DNA from: Brevundimonas sp. UBA7534 | GTDB lineage: Bacteria; Pseudomonadota; Alphaproteobacteria; Caulobacterales; Caulobacteraceae | DNA: 23,799 nucleotides | Assembly: GCF_002479325.1 (NCBI RefSeq) | Contig: NZ_DLMO01000175.1 | Span: 1 to 23,799, forward strand | Direction: 5' to 3' | Shown here: positions 22,157 to 23,799 of the stretch, piece after piece | Numbering within the stretch: the stretch's first letter is position 1 | Layout of the letters: the number at the start of each line of letters is the position of its first letter | The notes under the pieces: model-generated | The model's database searches: none | What the model was told of the DNA's origin: nothing | Seen by the model: only the letters and a program-made list of their open reading frames with translations | Position numbers and translations under genes: made by a program

Positions 22157-22440
22157 TGGGACTGACGAACGGGCAGTAAGGGATGACCTGACTACCGAAG
22201 GTCCGATCGCCGAAGGCGATCACGAGCGCAGCCGAAGGCCAGCGAGTGAGGCGCATCGAGGCAGTGGCGTCGCTTCAGCAGTGAATGTTTTCGGCGACGC
22301 CGTGACCAAGCCTTGAGGCTCGTCGCTCTCGCCATGCCAATAGCCTCGCAGCCATAAAACCCAACGGTGTCGAAAAACGGAAATTTGCACACCTACCAAC
22401 TGAGGTTCGCTGGGAGCCAACTCCCTGATACTGACTGGCT
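22157..22440. other. Non-coding stretch with several hairpins, possible structured RNA
   Basis: No convincing gene lies in these 284 bases. They contain GATCGCC-GAA-GGCGATC (22204-22220, perfect 7-bp stem), GGCGTCGC (22266-22273) pairing with GCGACGCC (22294-22301), and GAGGCT (22315-22320) able to pair with AGCCTC (22342-22347) or, alternatively, with the AGCC just before it. This density of stems could mark a structured RNA, a dispersed repeat, or the leader of the following nuclease-helicase gene. The last ~80 bases are AT-richer and may hold its promoter. Confidence 0.4.
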
Positions 22441-23799
22441 ATGCCACGTCTGATTTCACCACCGCTTGAGGCGTTTGCCGATCTTCGGCAGCCTCTGACG
22501 CCAGGCGAACGCCTCGTGTTCGAGATGTTCAACGATACGCTTCCGCCAGGATGGGAGATATATCTCCAACCGCATCTGAATGGCCTTCGTCCTGATTTCG
22601 TCCTGCTAAACCCTGACGTGGGAATTGGTGTGTTCGAGGTGAAAGACTGGAACTTGGGCGCGCTGCGATACTTCACGAAGAAGGACCAATACGGACTTCC
22701 GGTCTTGATGGGCGAACAGGACGGGCGGCAGTTTTCGCTTCAAAGCCAGAACCCCGTCACCAAGGTCGATGCCTATAAGCAGAGCATCTACAACCTCTAC
22801 TGTCCGCGCCTCGCACAGAAGAACGGTTACGGAGCCATCACTGCTGGGGTCATATTTCCCTTTGCGCGCGCAGAATCAGTGCGGTCACTTTTCTCTCCGT
22901 TCATCAAGAATTCGGAAGACGACAAGTTCGCTAAGTATAGCCCAATTAGCGGCATGGAAGAAATCGGCCGAGGGGATATTGCTGCTGTGTTCCCCGAGTC
23001 TTGTCGAGAAAAATCCTATCTGATGAACGATACGCTTGCGGCTGATCTGCGTGGTTGGCTTGTCGAGCCTGATTTCTCATCAACACAACGGCTCCCGCTA
23101 GAACTTGATGCGGTCCAAAAAAATCTCGTCGTGACGTGGCCTGCAACAGGCTACAGACGCGTAAAGGGACCAGCGGGTTCGGGTAAGTCACTCGTTCTCG
23201 CTGCGCGCGCCGCCCAGCGGGCGCGAGACGGAAAATCCGTCCTAGTTGTGACCTTCAATATTACACTCTGGCACTACCTTAAAGACTTGGTAGTGCGGGC
23301 TCGCCCTGGTCGAGGCGGGATGCAAATGATTCAGTTCGATCACTTCCATCTATTTTGTCGACGAGCGGCCGAACAAGCTGACATGGGGAATGATTACATT
23401 GCACTTTTCAAGGACTTCTCTAAGAAGAGAAAATCCGAGCAAGATGATATTATCATGCGTCGTGTTCCAGAACTTGCCACGCACGCGCTATCAACGGGCC
23501 GTCCTGAAAAATTTGAAACAATACTTGTCGATGAAGGGCAGGACTATCAGCCCGAATGGTGGAACATTCTACGGATGGCTCTTGCTCCAGAAGGAGAAAT
23601 GCTACTGGTCGCGGACATCACTCAAGACGTTTACGGGACCGGCAAGGCTTGGACGGAAGAAGCGATGAACGGCATGGGGTTCGCCGGCGGCAGGTGGGCG
23701 CATCTTCGAACTAGCTATCGCCTGCCTCCACTTGTTCAGGATCACACGAGGGAATTTGCGAACCGATACCTCCCCAGCGAAACCACTGACCTCCCCGAC
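22441..23799 (+). CDS. NERD nuclease-SF1 helicase fusion protein, 3' end cut by window edge
   Basis: 453 codons visible from ATG 22441, open to the window end. The N-terminal NERD (nuclease-related) domain has Asp52 in RPDFVLL and Glu66-Val-Lys68 in FEVKDW, a complete PD-(D/E)xK-type site, so nuclease activity is plausible. The UvrD-like superfamily 1 helicase core follows: Walker A GPAGSGKS (243-250), motif Ia around VLVVTFNITLWHYL, Walker B ILVDEGQDYQ (361-370), motif III LLVADITQDVYG, and motif IV around RTSYRLPPLV. The C-terminal helicase part is outside the window. Codon use is mixed and AT-rich relative to the core genes. No good Shine-Dalgarno is seen. Nuclease-helicase fusions of this kind occur in anti-phage systems (for example Nhi, and UvrD-like GajB of Gabija), but NERD-helicases also occur outside defence loci. 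The defence role is inferred from the island setting. Confidence 0.85.
   Translation, partial: MPRLISPPLEAFADLRQPLTPGERLVFEMFNDTLPPGWEIYLQPHLNGLRPDFVLLNPDVGIGVFEVKDWNLGALRYFTKKDQYGLPVLMGEQDGRQFSLQSQNPVTKVDAYKQSIYNLYCPRLAQKNGYGAITAGVIFPFARAESVRSLFSPFIKNSEDDKFAKYSPISGMEEIGRGDIAAVFPESCREKSYLMNDTLAADLRGWLVEPDFSSTQRLPLELDAVQKNLVVTWPATGYRRVKGPAGSGKSLVLAARAAQRARDGKSVLVVTFNITLWHYLKDLVVRARPGRGGMQMIQFDHFHLFCRRAAEQADMGNDYIALFKDFSKKRKSEQDDIIMRRVPELATHALSTGRPEKFETILVDEGQDYQPEWWNILRMALAPEGEMLLVADITQDVYGTGKAWTEEAMNGMGFAGGRWAHLRTSYRLPPLVQDHTREFANRYLPSETTDLPD

Larger units (their letters stand above)
21093..23799. mobile_element. Left part of a genomic island inserted in comM (boundary inferred)
   Basis: From the comM breakpoint to the window end, the DNA is less GC-rich, uses more AT-ending codons and encodes only accessory or unknown genes. 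The sequence at the breakpoint begins TGTTATGG, a TGT start being common for Tn7-like elements, and is followed by two short direct repeats. No transposase or integrase lies in the visible part and the other end is outside the window, so the element type is unproven. AbaR-type islands of Acinetobacter are known to insert in comM. Confidence 0.6.

Noticed and set aside
22192..22420. Two overlapping minus-strand frames of 66 codons in the island gap
   Set aside because: They have Arg/Leu-rich composition, lie over the hairpins, and show no ribosome-binding site or recognisable domain.
22157..23799. Retron or CRISPR-associated system
   Set aside because: No reverse transcriptase, Cas protein or regularly spaced repeat array is visible in the window. 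The hairpins alone do not support it.

Overview
The window is chromosomal DNA from a GC-rich alphaproteobacterium, most probably Brevundimonas or a close relative in the Caulobacteraceae. The pointers are very high GC at third codon positions, a CC0125/CC1285-type lipoprotein, an ampG-shkA gene pair as in Caulobacter, promoters resembling the Caulobacter sigma-73 and EcfG/SigT types, and the GC-rich palindromic repeats common between genes in this group. All assignments come from reading the sequence and recalling protein families; no database search was run.

Positions 1-5553 (minus strand) hold a compact branched-chain 2-oxoacid dehydrogenase operon: bkdA1 (E1 alpha), bkdA2 (E1 beta), bkdB (E2 with two lipoyl domains), a small unknown gene, then lpdA (E3, cut by the window edge). 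Gaps between genes are only 1-3 bases. An Lrp/AsnC regulator (probable bkdR) is divergent at 5692-6180. In E2, both inter-domain linkers are encoded by GC-rich palindromic repeat DNA read in frame.

Positions 6215-18778 are mostly housekeeping genes: pirin, a WD40-like beta-propeller protein and mtgA, a small membrane protein, etfB-etfA, argG, two tandem paralogous secreted proteins, a LysE/RhtB exporter, the CC0125/CC1285 lipoprotein behind an EcfG-type promoter, a DUF6065 protein, a YbaK/ProX-type prolyl-tRNA editing protein, an entericidin-like lipoprotein, a YidB (DUF937) protein and the AmpG permease. ETF accepts electrons from acyl-CoA dehydrogenases, so etfBA and the bkd operon serve the same catabolic route. 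mtgA and ampG belong to peptidoglycan synthesis and recycling.

Positions 18816-20330 encode a hybrid histidine kinase whose architecture (DHp-CA-pseudoreceiver-receiver, with a DDR linker motif) matches Caulobacter ShkA. Next to it, at 20385, lies the C-terminal half of a YifB/ComM AAA+ ATPase. Its homology stops abruptly near 21090, in the middle of the conserved ATPase core.

From about 21090 to the window end the composition changes to more AT-rich, mixed codon use. This looks like the left end of a genomic island inserted into comM, a known target of Tn7-like/AbaR-type islands in other bacteria. It carries short subterminal repeats, three small unknown genes, a 284-base non-coding stretch with several hairpins, and the first 453 codons of a NERD nuclease-SF1 helicase protein that could be an anti-phage factor. 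The inserted island and the repeat-derived E2 linkers are the two most unusual things in the window.
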